Source: an uncultured Alphaproteobacteria bacterium | GTDB lineage: Bacteria; Pseudomonadota; Alphaproteobacteria; HIMB59; GCA-002718135 | Reading direction: 5' to 3' | Assembly (NCBI GenBank): GCA_902519435.1 | Contig: CABYKC010000006.1 | Span: 1 to 48,857 of the forward strand | DNA: 48,857 nucleotides | In this document: one piece after another, positions 35,760 to 44,031 of the stretch | Layout of the letters: each line of letters begins with the position of its first letter | How positions within the stretch are numbered: the first letter of the stretch is position 1 | Position numbers and translations under genes: made by a program | Notes under the pieces: generated by a model | The model's database searches: none | What the model was told of the DNA's origin: nothing | Seen by the model: only the letters and a program-made list of their open reading frames with translations

Positions 35760-35777
35760 TTTGTAAAATCTGTAAAT
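35760..35777 (+). promoter_or_regulatory. Operator-like repeat before the 59-codon ORF
   Basis: TTTGTAAAA (35760-35768) and TCTGTAAAT (35769-35777) form an imperfect 9-bp tandem repeat that ends directly at ATG 35778. The shared core TGTAAA is the reverse complement of the TTTACA core at 35669-35686. Both gene starts of the divergent pair thus carry the same element in the same relation to their ATG. Confidence 0.55.
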
Positions 35778-35957
35778 ATGAACAGTAAATTAACAGAAAA
35801 TATTAATAACCAAAAAGACAGCCTAGAACAGAGTTCTATTGAGAAGAAGGTTCTTGAAGGATCTATAGACTCAAATTATGACCTTAATCTTGCTGATGGT
35901 ATCGAAGCATACTACAGCGAAAGATACGGTTGGACTCTTAGAAGAAAAACGATCTAA
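35778..35957 (+). CDS. Hypothetical 59-aa protein divergent from ScfR regulator
   Basis: A small ORF from ATG 35778 to TAA 35955-35957, easy to miss because of its size. The product is hydrophilic: an acidic, Gln/Ser-rich first half (MNSKLTENINNQKDSLEQ...) and a distinct C-terminal end with DGIEAYYSERYGWTLRRK, rich in Tyr and Arg. There is no signal peptide, membrane segment or cysteine. I do not recognise the family. Supporting evidence for a real gene is its place in an otherwise empty 300-base gap, the shared operator-like repeats with the divergent regulator, and less AT-rich coding-like composition. No Shine-Dalgarno is seen. It could be a target or a partner of the regulator. Confidence 0.6.
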   Translation: MNSKLTENINNQKDSLEQSSIEKKVLEGSIDSNYDLNLADGIEAYYSERYGWTLRRKTI

Positions 35958-35977
35958 TTAAATTAGATTTTATCTCT

Positions 35978-37579
35978 CTAACTAACGGTACTATTTATTT
36001 GGTCATAAGCTTTTTCAGCAATCATAATAGTTGTTGCATTTAAATTAGCACTAACAATATCTGGCATTACAGAAGCATCAATAACTCTTAAATTTTGAAT
36101 TCCATGAACCCTTAGGTCTTGGTCTACAACTGAAGTTTTGTCCTCACCCATTTTATTTGTGCATGACGGATGATATGCAGATTCAGATGTATTTTTAATA
36201 ACTTCATCTAATTCATTTTGATTAGATACATTCTTCCCAGGCCTAATTTCTGTGCCAACATATTCTTTAAGTGATTTTTGAGACAAAATTTTTTTAGCAA
36301 TTCCTACACCTTCTCTCATTTGTTTTAAATCGTCTTCATGCTTAAGATAATTAAATTGTATTTTAGGATCATCTTTATAGTTATTTGTTTTAATTTTAAC
36401 AAACCCCCTACTTTTTGGTCTATTTGGACAAACATGAAATTGAAAAGCTTCAAAATTAGGATTTTCTAAACCATGATTAATAACTAAGTAGGGAAAAAAA
36501 TGAAATTGTAGGTTTGGGTGATTATATGATTTGTCAGATTTAACAAAACCTCCTAACTCTAAGTGTGAGTTTGCTAACCTACCTTTTTTAAATAAAAACC
36601 ATTTTGATCCTTCTATTGCTTGATAGAGAAAATTTGTTGCTAAAGAATGTAATGTTTCATTTTTTTTAGATTTATATTGAATATACATCTCTAAATGATC
36701 TTGTAAATTTTCTCCCACCCCAACTAAATTATTAATAACTTCTATTCCCAAGCTTTTAAGATACGTTTCATTACCTATTCCGGATAATTGAAGAATTTTA
36801 GGTGAATTAATTGAACCAGCACAAAGTATAACTTCTTTATTGGCTAAATAATTATTGGTTATATTTTTTTTAATCGTTTCAACACCAATTGCAGTTTTAT
36901 TTTTAAAAAGAATTTTTTTAACATCAATATTATTTATTATTCTTAGATTTTTTCTATTTTGGATTGGCTCTAAATATGCCTTAGCAACACTTTGTCTTAC
37001 ACCTTTGTTTATTGTTACATCAAAAGTTCCAAAACCTTCCTTATCAATACTGTTAGAGTCATTAAATATTTTATATCCAGCTTCTTGTGCAGCTTCTAAA
37101 ACTTTTTTAAATAGAGGGTATTTTTTATCTATGTTTGATTTATTTACTTTTAATGGCCCCTCTTTACCTCTTACATTACTATCATGAGACCAAGTTTCTA
37201 ATTTTTTAAAAAAAGGTAAAACTTTTTCATATGACCAATTAGTTAAACCACTTGAAGACCATCTATCAAAATCCTCTTTATGACCTCTAGCGAAAACCAT
37301 TCCGTTATGCGAAGAGCATCCACCGATCATTTTACCTCTTGGACAATATAAAGATCTATTATTTAGAAACGGCTCAGGCTCAGTATAATATTTCCAATTA
37401 TATTTTGGGTCATGCATTGCATATAGAAGTGCACTTGGCATATCAACTTTCCAGGTTTTACTGGATGGGCCTGCTTCTAATAAAATTACAGAATTCTTTG
37501 ATTGTGAAGACAATCTGTTAGCTAAAACACAACCTGCTGACCCTGCTCCAACAATGATGTAGTCAGCGTTTTTATCCAC
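35978..37579 (-). CDS. GMC-family FAD oxidoreductase (choline dehydrogenase-like)
   Basis: A 533-aa flavoprotein of the glucose-methanol-choline family. The N-terminal FAD motif is DYIIVGAGSAGCVLANRLS. PRGKMIGGCSSHNGMVFARGHKEDFDRW is GMC signature 1. AGSINSPKILQLSGIG is signature 2. The C-terminal catalytic region reads SAYHPSCTNKMGEDKTSVVDQDLRVHGIQNLRVIDASVMP. It resembles BetA but annotation by similarity in this family is unreliable; it may oxidise another alcohol. It overlaps the SDR gene stop by 1 base and ends the dpp-type operon. Confidence 0.9.
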   Translation of the reverse strand: MDKNADYIIVGAGSAGCVLANRLSSQSKNSVILLEAGPSSKTWKVDMPSALLYAMHDPKYNWKYYTEPEPFLNNRSLYCPRGKMIGGCSSHNGMVFARGHKEDFDRWSSSGLTNWSYEKVLPFFKKLETWSHDSNVRGKEGPLKVNKSNIDKKYPLFKKVLEAAQEAGYKIFNDSNSIDKEGFGTFDVTINKGVRQSVAKAYLEPIQNRKNLRIINNIDVKKILFKNKTAIGVETIKKNITNNYLANKEVILCAGSINSPKILQLSGIGNETYLKSLGIEVINNLVGVGENLQDHLEMYIQYKSKKNETLHSLATNFLYQAIEGSKWFLFKKGRLANSHLELGGFVKSDKSYNHPNLQFHFFPYLVINHGLENPNFEAFQFHVCPNRPKSRGFVKIKTNNYKDDPKIQFNYLKHEDDLKQMREGVGIAKKILSQKSLKEYVGTEIRPGKNVSNQNELDEVIKNTSESAYHPSCTNKMGEDKTSVVDQDLRVHGIQNLRVIDASVMPDIVSANLNATTIMIAEKAYDQINSTVS

Positions 37580-38361
37580 TAATTCATTCTTTCAGTATTT
37601 CCATCAACAGTCATGATTTGACCAGATACATTTTCTGAAGCATCGCTCAATAAAAATAATGCCATTGATGCAATATCTTCTTTTTCTACAAATGTGTTTA
37701 ATGAAACCATAGACTCTAATTCTTTTCTTACTTTTTTATTTGAAGAATTTATTAATTTAGCTTTTGCATTTATTACCCTATCCATTCTATCGCCATTAAC
37801 AGAACCAGGACAAATTGCATTCACACGTATTTTAAAATTTCCTAATTCAACTGCTAATGTTTTAGTTAATCCAATTACTGCCCATTTACTTGATGCATAT
37901 GGTGAACGTTGAGCAAAACCATATAATCCTGCAGTTGAAGATAAATTGATAATAGATCCTTTTTTAGCATTTTTTAAAAATGGAATAGCAAATTTTGTGA
38001 AATAAAAATGTGAACTTAAATTGGTTTTAATCGTGTTATCCCATTCATCTATTGAAATATTTTGAAGATACTTTGTAGGTCCTGCAATGCCTATATTATT
38101 TATTAATCCATCTATTTTTTTTAAGTTAGATAGAGACTTAAAATATTCTTTAATGTCTTTTGGATTTGTGCAGTCTAAGTGTTTAGCAAATATTTTATTA
38201 CGATATTTTTTATTTAAATTTATTTTATCAATTTTTGATTTATTAATATCAGATAAATATACTTTTCCACCTGAGCTGATTATTTTATTTGCTATAGCAA
38301 AACCTAGGCCATCTGCACCAGCAGAAATAATATAATTTTTTTTACTAAGATTAATTTTCAT
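37579..38361 (-). CDS. Short-chain dehydrogenase/reductase
   Basis: A 260-aa classical SDR. The cofactor motif is GADGLG at residues 15-20. NNIGIAG (88-94) is the NNAG-type strand motif. The catalytic Ser is in INLSSTAGLYG, with Y155 and K159 in YASSK. PGSVNGDRM and the C-terminal SENVSGQIMTVDGNTERMN are typical. D37 in YLSDIN after the second strand suggests NAD(H). It is coupled to the GMC gene (1-base overlap) and abuts the 88-aa gene, so it probably acts on the same substrate series as the GMC enzyme. Confidence 0.92.
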   Translation of the reverse strand: MKINLSKKNYIISAGADGLGFAIANKIISSGGKVYLSDINKSKIDKINLNKKYRNKIFAKHLDCTNPKDIKEYFKSLSNLKKIDGLINNIGIAGPTKYLQNISIDEWDNTIKTNLSSHFYFTKFAIPFLKNAKKGSIINLSSTAGLYGFAQRSPYASSKWAVIGLTKTLAVELGNFKIRVNAICPGSVNGDRMDRVINAKAKLINSSNKKVRKELESMVSLNTFVEKEDIASMALFLLSDASENVSGQIMTVDGNTERMN

Positions 38362-38628
38362 TTATTGAATATTATCTATCTCTTTTTTAGAAATATATCC
38401 AATATTTTTACCTTTATTGTCAGTAACTACTATTGTTAAGTTGTCTTCAAGAATTTTATTTTTAAAATTTTTTAGTTTTATATTTTGATTTACTTTGTAA
38501 ATAGAACCTAATGTTAAATTATCTTTATTAAAATTGTTCTCAATTATCATTATATTTTTTGCCTCTAGATTATCTATTCTAATTTCTTTGCTAGAAAAAA
38601 AATTAAGTAAAAATTTAAATATATTCAT
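38362..38628 (-). CDS. Hypothetical 88-aa protein in transporter/dehydrogenase operon
   Basis: An unrecognised 88-aa protein lying 19 bases after the transporter ATPase gene and abutting the SDR gene, in the same direction, so it is clearly part of the operon. It begins MNIFKFLLNFFSSKEI, then has a mostly beta-strand middle and a LTIVVTDNKGKNIGYISKKEIDNI end, which recalls the end of small HIRAN or CBS-like units, but this is weak. There is no convincing membrane segment beyond the short hydrophobic start. Lysine, asparagine and isoleucine content is high, like other genes in the window. Confidence 0.65.
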   Translation of the reverse strand: MNIFKFLLNFFSSKEIRIDNLEAKNIMIIENNFNKDNLTLGSIYKVNQNIKLKNFKNKILEDNLTIVVTDNKGKNIGYISKKEIDNIQ

Positions 38629-38647
38629 AATTTAAAATATAGATTTA

Positions 38648-40261
38648 CTATGAAGATCTTTTATTCAGAAGATTGGTTAGCCAATCAGGATCCATTTCTG
38701 GTACTGAAGACAATAAAAGTTCTGTATAATCAGGATATGGTGGATTTAAAATTTTACTTTTCAAACCCTGTTCCACTACCTCACCTTGATACATAACAAC
38801 TATTTCATCTGAGATTGCTTTAACTGTCGCTATATCATGAGTAATAAAAATATAAGTTACACCAAGATCTTTTTGTAATTTTTGGAGTAATTTTAATATT
38901 CCTTCTTGAACAATTTGATCTAGCGCTGATGTCACTTCATCACAAATAATTAAATCTGGGTTAGCCGCTAAAGCTCTTGCAATGCATATTCTCTGTTTTT
39001 GACCTCCAGATAATTCGGATGGTAATCTATCTAAAAAAGTTTCATCTAGCTCAATCATTTTTAATAATTCAATAACTTTTGCTTCTCTTTCTTTCCCTTT
39101 TATACCTTGATAAAATTCTATTGGCCTTCCTATTATTTCATCAACAGTTTGACGAGGGTTCATTGCAGTGTCAGGCATTTGAAAAATTATTTGAATTCTT
39201 CTTAATTCTTCTTTTGACCTTTGCTCAAGTTTTGGAGACAATTTTTTTCCATCAAAAATTATTTCTCCTTTTAATTGAGGAAGTAAGCCTGTAATTACTC
39301 TTGCTGTTGTTGATTTTCCTGATCCACTTTCACCAACTATAGCTACTGTTTTACCTTTTGGAATATCTATAGAAACATTGTGTAAGACCTTTGATGAGCC
39401 ATATGCTGCATCAATATTTTTAATAGACAACATATAATCTTCATTAGTTTCTTCAGGCTTGATCAGTGATCTTACTGACCATAGAGATTTGGTGTATTCT
39501 TCTTTTGGGTTTGATAGCATATCTCTTGTTTCAGCTTCTTCAACTTCTTCACCGTATCGCAAAACTTTTATTCTATCAGCCATTTGCGCAACTACGGCTA
39601 AATCATGAGTAATATAAATTGCTGCTGTATTAAATTTATCTACTATAGATCTCATAGCAGATAATACTTCAACTTGAGTTGTTACATCTAAAGCTGTTGT
39701 GGGCTCATCAAATATAATTAATTCTGGTCTTGGAGACATAGCCATTGCAGTCATTATTCTTTGTAGTTGCCCTCCAGATACTTGATGCGGGTATCTATCT
39801 CCTATATTTTCCGCATCTGGAAGCTGTAGTGATTCATAAAGTTGAACCGCATCTTTTTTTAATACATCAGTTGAATTTATCTTTAATCTATTAGCAGCAC
39901 TTATTGTTTGGTCCATTAATCTATGAGCAGGATTAAAAGATGCTGCTGCTGATTGAGCAACATAGGATATTTTAGTTCCCCAAATTTTTCTCTTTTCAAA
40001 TTCAGTTAGTTTAGCGAGGTCTATGCCATTAAAATTAATTTCTCCCTTTATAATCTTACAACCTGGTTGGGTATAGCCCATTGCAGCTTTACCCATAGTA
40101 GATTTTCCCGCACCACTCTCTCCAATTAATCCTAGTATTTCTCCTCTGTGTAAAGTCAAATCTACACCTTTTAAAATTTTATGCCATCTCTCATCTGAAA
40201 ATCCATCAATATGGATATTTTTCATTTCAAGCAGGAGTTCTTTTGATTTATTTAACGTCAT
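38648..40261 (-). CDS. Dipeptide/oligopeptide-type ABC transporter, fused ATP-binding protein (DppD-DppF)
   Basis: A 537-aa protein with two complete ATPase domains. In the first, Walker A GESGAGKST is at residues 47-55, with signature QVSGGQLQRIMTAMA and Walker B LIIFDEPTTALD. In the second half, GESGSGKST, ELSGGQKQRICIARALA and LIICDEVTSALD are found. The C-terminal PYPDYTELLLSSVP tail is typical of DppF/OppF. Fused DppDF ATPases are common in alphaproteobacteria. It overlaps the permease gene by 14 bases. The imported substrate is not known; family 5 importers take peptides, opines, nickel, sugars and more. Confidence 0.93.
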   Translation of the reverse strand: MTLNKSKELLLEMKNIHIDGFSDERWHKILKGVDLTLHRGEILGLIGESGAGKSTMGKAAMGYTQPGCKIIKGEINFNGIDLAKLTEFEKRKIWGTKISYVAQSAAASFNPAHRLMDQTISAANRLKINSTDVLKKDAVQLYESLQLPDAENIGDRYPHQVSGGQLQRIMTAMAMSPRPELIIFDEPTTALDVTTQVEVLSAMRSIVDKFNTAAIYITHDLAVVAQMADRIKVLRYGEEVEEAETRDMLSNPKEEYTKSLWSVRSLIKPEETNEDYMLSIKNIDAAYGSSKVLHNVSIDIPKGKTVAIVGESGSGKSTTARVITGLLPQLKGEIIFDGKKLSPKLEQRSKEELRRIQIIFQMPDTAMNPRQTVDEIIGRPIEFYQGIKGKEREAKVIELLKMIELDETFLDRLPSELSGGQKQRICIARALAANPDLIICDEVTSALDQIVQEGILKLLQKLQKDLGVTYIFITHDIATVKAISDEIVVMYQGEVVEQGLKSKILNPPYPDYTELLLSSVPEMDPDWLTNLLNKRSS

Positions 40262-41168
40262 CTTTTAATCCGCTAGTAATGTAAAGATACCAATCAACAA
40301 CAAAATTAATTGATACACAAAGTAAAGCAATTGCAGCAGCTGGAATTAATGGTGTTAAACCTGCTGTTATATCATATTGCGCATATTGAATAAGTATTGC
40401 ATTTTCCCTCACCATTGATGCCCAATCTGCTGAAGGGGGTTGAATGCCAATTCCTAAAAAACTTAAACTAGATATTGTAAAAATTATAAATATGAACCTT
40501 AAACCAAACTCAATAATCAAAGGTGAAGCTATATTAGGAAGTATTTCTCTGAAAATAATATATGATAAATTTTCACCTCTTAATCTCGCGACCTCTACAT
40601 ATTCTAGAACAACTTGACCAACAGCAACTGATCTTGATATTCTAAAAAATCTAGTTGACTCCAAAATTCCTAAAATGACAATTAAATTAAAATTAGTAGG
40701 TCCAAAAACTGATAAAAGTATAAAAGTAAAAATCATTACAGGTATAGCCATAAGCGTGTCTACTATTCTACTTAATAGCTGATCTAAATACCTTCTATCC
40801 AGAGCAGCTATAATTCCAAATACCGTTCCAATTCCTAAAGCAATAAAAGTAGCCAATAAACAAATACCAATTGTATTTCTTGCAGCATAGATAATGCGAG
40901 AAAAAATATCTCTTCCAATTTGATCAGTACCAAATATATGACCATCACCCCAAGGAGCATAAGCTACTGGGAATATTTCTGCTTCTCCATGTGGAGCAAT
41001 TAAGGGAGCAAATATTGCAGCAAAAAAATATATAAATAGTACAATCATACCAAACCAAGCTGAGATTGGAGCTTTTGATAAGGCAATTTTTAATCTTTCT
41101 AATCTAGTTCTTCTTTTAATTAAATTTGCAACTTCACTTTTTGCAGAATAAGATAAATTTTCGCTCAT
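40248..41168 (-). CDS. Dipeptide/oligopeptide-type ABC transporter permease (DppC type)
   Basis: A 306-aa inner-membrane permease. The N-terminal helix is WFGMIVLFIYFFAAIFAPLIAPHG, followed by HIFGTDQIGRDIFSRIIYAARNTIGI, the DppC/OppC signature. The EAA loop is EYVEVARLRGENLSYIIFREILPNIASPLI, and GIQPPSADWASMVRENAI follows. It overlaps dppB by 4 bases (ATGA) and the ATPase by 14. The call to family is secure, substrate unknown. Confidence 0.93.
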   Translation of the reverse strand: MSENLSYSAKSEVANLIKRRTRLERLKIALSKAPISAWFGMIVLFIYFFAAIFAPLIAPHGEAEIFPVAYAPWGDGHIFGTDQIGRDIFSRIIYAARNTIGICLLATFIALGIGTVFGIIAALDRRYLDQLLSRIVDTLMAIPVMIFTFILLSVFGPTNFNLIVILGILESTRFFRISRSVAVGQVVLEYVEVARLRGENLSYIIFREILPNIASPLIIEFGLRFIFIIFTISSLSFLGIGIQPPSADWASMVRENAILIQYAQYDITAGLTPLIPAAAIALLCVSINFVVDWYLYITSGLKDDVK

Positions 41169-42130
41169 TTTGGGTATAGTAACCTTGGGTTAGAAATAAT
41201 TCCGATCAAGTCAGCAATTAAATTTAATATTACATATGTTGATGCAAAAATTAATGCACAAGCTTGAACAACGGGTAAATCTCGATTATAGACTGATCCG
41301 ACCATCAACCTACCAATACCTTGATAGTTAAAAACATATTCAACAACAACTGAGCCAATCAACATATAAGCTAAGTTTATTGCAATTACTTGAGAAATAG
41401 GTGCCCAAGCATTTGGAAGTGCGTGTTTAACAATTACCTCGTATCTAGAAGCTCCCGATAATTTTGCCATTTCAATATATTCACTTGATAAGATATTTAT
41501 TATCGCTGACCTTGTCATTCTCATCATGTGACCCATAGTAATTAATGTCAAAGTAAAAACTGGAAGAGCGGTCCTGTAAAATCTTTCAGCCAAAGTTGAA
41601 GCTTCATCCACATTAGAAATAGTTGGAAAAACTGGAAACAGTGTCGCTAGTAAAAGAATAAAAATATAGGCTGTAAAAAATTCTGGTGAAGATACGGTTA
41701 CTAAGCTAACTCCAGTTGCTGACCTATCATAATAAGAATTTCTGTATAATGCTGCTGAGATACCTAAGATTAAAGATAGAGGAATAGCCAACATGGCGGC
41801 AACCCCTGTTAAAAATAATGTATTCTTTAATCTGGGGACAATTAAACCAACAACCTCTCTAGACCTATCACCTTGATCCCCTTGAACTTTAGATCTTCCA
41901 GAGAAAGAGCTACCAAAATCTCCTTGAAAAACATTTCCTAACCAATCAAAATATCTTGTTACCGGAGGTTTATCTAAACCCAATTCTGCTCTTAGGGCTT
42001 TAACTGCAGATTTTGTTGCACTTTGACCTAATATTTCAGTGGCAAAGTCTCCCGGTAAAAAAGAGAATGTACTAAATATTATTACAGAAAATGCAAAAAC
42101 TGTAACGAGACCAAGGCTAAGCCTTAACAA
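41165..42130 (-). CDS. Dipeptide/oligopeptide-type ABC transporter permease (DppB type)
   Basis: A permease of at least 321 aa. The first helix reads LGLVTVFAFSVIIFSTFSFLPGD; the EAA loop is EYIEMAKLSGASRYEVIVKHALPNAWAPI, and VVVEYVFNYQGIGRLMVGSVYNRDLPVVQA is typical of DppB. The coordinate uses TTG 42130 as the first common start codon, but this leaves a short N terminus and no ribosome site. An AAGGAGGG site at 42168-42175 points instead to ATT 42163, eleven codons further upstream. It heads the minus-strand operon, divergent from the binding-protein gene. Confidence 0.91.
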   Translation of the reverse strand: MLRLSLGLVTVFAFSVIIFSTFSFLPGDFATEILGQSATKSAVKALRAELGLDKPPVTRYFDWLGNVFQGDFGSSFSGRSKVQGDQGDRSREVVGLIVPRLKNTLFLTGVAAMLAIPLSLILGISAALYRNSYYDRSATGVSLVTVSSPEFFTAYIFILLLATLFPVFPTISNVDEASTLAERFYRTALPVFTLTLITMGHMMRMTRSAIINILSSEYIEMAKLSGASRYEVIVKHALPNAWAPISQVIAINLAYMLIGSVVVEYVFNYQGIGRLMVGSVYNRDLPVVQACALIFASTYVILNLIADLIGIISNPRLLYPK

Positions 42131-42160
42131 AATTGTTCTAAATATTGGATGAATTCTACT

Positions 42161-42175
42161 AATATTACCCTCCTT
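42161..42175 (-). promoter_or_regulatory. Strong Shine-Dalgarno before an ATT codon (dppB start candidate)
   Basis: Minus strand AAGGAGGG (42175-42168) is among the best ribosome-binding sequences in the window. Five bases after its core lies ATT (42163-42161), in frame with the permease gene and with no stop between. No ATG or GTG occurs in frame between it and the TTG at 42130. ATT is a rare initiation codon, known from infC. Confidence 0.55.
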
Positions 42176-42321
42176 AAAGATACAATCTTAATTCTTAAAG
42201 TTTTGTCTAAATTAGGTCAACATGTAAGCTAAAATTAATAATTTATACGTTGAATTAAAACGTTATATATGTTTTTATATATTAACTTAAGTTTGTTTTT
42301 TGTTAAATTTCTAGAAATTAT

Positions 42322-42346
42322 GAACAAAAATCTTAGGTTTTTGTTC
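42322..42346 (+). promoter_or_regulatory. Inverted repeat in the 5' leader of the binding-protein gene
   Basis: GAACAAAAA (42322-42330) and TTTTTGTTC (42338-42346) form a perfect 9-bp inverted repeat with a 7-base loop. It lies 8 bases before the GGGAGGA ribosome site of the binding-protein gene. It may be a weak leader hairpin that protects the message, or a dyad operator for a dimeric regulator. The wider divergent gap (42131-42364) is otherwise AT-rich with no further gene that I can support. Confidence 0.45.
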
Positions 42347-42364
42347 AATTATAAGGGAGGACAA

Positions 42365-43993
42365 ATGAAAAATAAGAAAATAGACAAATACATTGAAGAA
42401 CAGTCTTCAAAGCTAACAAAAGGGCTTATTGATAGAAGACAGTTCATGATGTCTGTCCTTGCTACTGGGGTCACGCTTCCAATTGCATTATCATTAGCAG
42501 ATAAAGCAGTTGCAGCTACACCAAAAAAAGGTGGACATTTAAGATGGGGTAATAGTGCAGCAGATGCAACTGATACTCTTGATCCAGCAACTTATCAGAG
42601 CTCATTTATGCAAGCTACTGCTTGGTCATATCAGAACTGTCTAACTGTTGTTGATTCTGATCACACAATTGTTGGAGAGCTTGCTGAGTCAATTGAATCA
42701 GATGATGCTCAAACTTGGATATATAATCTTCGCAAAGGTGTTGAATTCCATAATGGTAAATCAATGACAGCAGAAGATGTTGTGCTCAACTACCAGTATC
42801 ATATGAATCCAGATACTGCTTCGGCAGCAGGCGGACTGTTATCTCAAATTGAGACAGTTTCTGCTGATGGAAATGACAGAGTTATTTTTAAGCTAAAAGG
42901 TGCAAATGCCGATTGGCCTGCAATAACTACTGACTATCACATTATGATTAAACCAACAAAAGATGGAGTTGTTGATGCTCAATCAACGATTGGAACTGGT
43001 CCATATATTATGGATGAATTCAATCCTGGTGTTGGTGCAAAATTTGGAAAAAGAAATCCAAATTATTTCAAAGGTGATAGTGTTGCACACTTTGATTCAG
43101 TTGAAGTAATTGGTATTAATGATCCTGCTACTAGACAAGCAGCATTATTAAACGGTGAAATTGACTGGATGAATGGTGTTGATCTTAGAACTGCTAATCT
43201 ATTGACTAGAAATCCTAGTGTAGAAATTACAGCAGCTTCTGGTTACGCTCACTATACAGCACCAATGCGATTGAACGTTCCACCGTTTGATAACTTTGAT
43301 GTGCGTATGGCAATGAAGTTTGCAATCAAAAGACAGGAAATTGTTGATAAGATTATGCTTGGATATGGTACTGTTGGTAATGATCATCCGATCTCTACTG
43401 CTCACCCATATCACAATAGCGCTTTAGAGCAGAGAGAGTTTGATGCTGATAAAGCTTCATATCACTGGAAAAAATCTGGTGTAAGTGGACCAATTGAAAT
43501 TAGTACTTCAGAGGTTCCTTATGCAGGATGTACAGATGCAACAAACTTGATTGCAGCATCTGCCCAAGAATGTGGTATCGATCTTCGAGTTAAAAAGGAG
43601 CCTGAAGATGGTTACTGGAGTAACGTATGGAACACAAAAGGTTTCAGTATGAGTTCTTGGGGTGGAAGACCTACAGAGGATATGATGTGGTCTGCTGCAT
43701 TCACAGATGACACTGAGTGGAACGAAGCTGCATGGGGTAATCTAGTTCAAACTGATTCAACTGTTCGTTTCAATGAACTTGTTAGATCTGCTAGATCAGA
43801 ACTTGATGCAGAAAAAAGAAAATCAATGTACTGGGAAGCACAAGCACTTTGTAACTACGATGGTGGTGCAATTGTTTATGCATTTAACCAATACGTTGGT
43901 GCTGGTTCTAAAAAACTTGCTCACGGTGAAGATGTTGCTGGTAACTGGGAAAGTGACGGTAACAAACTTTCTGAACGTTGGTGGTTTGCATAA
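42365..43993 (+). CDS. ABC transporter substrate-binding protein, family 5 (DppA type), Tat-like signal
   Basis: Extracytoplasmic binding protein of 542 aa for the divergent transporter. ATG 42365 is chosen because of GGGAGGA 4 bases upstream; an open frame of 32 further codons has no such site. The N region carries DRRQFMMSVLATGVTLPIALSLADKAVA, a twin-arginine-like RRQFM signal with a hydrophobic core. The mature part starts TPKKGGHLRWGNSAADATDTLDPA. SBP_bac_5 markers include TWIYNLRKGVEFHNGKSMTAEDVVLNYQ and VIGINDPATRQAALLNGEIDWM. The codon use is less AT-rich than its neighbours, a sign of high expression. Confidence 0.93.
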   Translation: MKNKKIDKYIEEQSSKLTKGLIDRRQFMMSVLATGVTLPIALSLADKAVAATPKKGGHLRWGNSAADATDTLDPATYQSSFMQATAWSYQNCLTVVDSDHTIVGELAESIESDDAQTWIYNLRKGVEFHNGKSMTAEDVVLNYQYHMNPDTASAAGGLLSQIETVSADGNDRVIFKLKGANADWPAITTDYHIMIKPTKDGVVDAQSTIGTGPYIMDEFNPGVGAKFGKRNPNYFKGDSVAHFDSVEVIGINDPATRQAALLNGEIDWMNGVDLRTANLLTRNPSVEITAASGYAHYTAPMRLNVPPFDNFDVRMAMKFAIKRQEIVDKIMLGYGTVGNDHPISTAHPYHNSALEQREFDADKASYHWKKSGVSGPIEISTSEVPYAGCTDATNLIAASAQECGIDLRVKKEPEDGYWSNVWNTKGFSMSSWGGRPTEDMMWSAAFTDDTEWNEAAWGNLVQTDSTVRFNELVRSARSELDAEKRKSMYWEAQALCNYDGGAIVYAFNQYVGAGSKKLAHGEDVAGNWESDGNKLSERWWFA

Positions 43994-44009
43994 AATATTA
44001 ATTTTTTTT

Positions 44010-44031
44010 GTGGCGCATTTAAATGCGCCAC
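44010..44031 (+). promoter_or_regulatory. Stem-loop after the binding-protein gene
   Basis: A perfectly self-complementary 22-base palindrome, GTGGCGCATTT / AAATGCGCCAC, lies 16 bases after the binding-protein stop. It is GC-rich for the window and can form a stem of about 9 bp with a 4-base loop. The T8 tract lies before, not after, the stem (44002-44009), and downstream sequence is ACTATTTCTAC, so termination would be weak. It probably protects the 3' end of the binding-protein message while letting some transcription pass on. Confidence 0.65.

Noticed and set aside
42269..42364. Extended N terminus for the DppA-type binding protein
   Set aside because: A GGGAGGA ribosome site sits 4 bases before ATG 42365, inside the extension, and a signal peptide follows from that ATG.
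44010..44031. Intrinsic terminator of the binding-protein gene
   Set aside because: The T tract precedes the stem, and downstream bases are not T-rich, so it is listed as a stem-loop with uncertain role.
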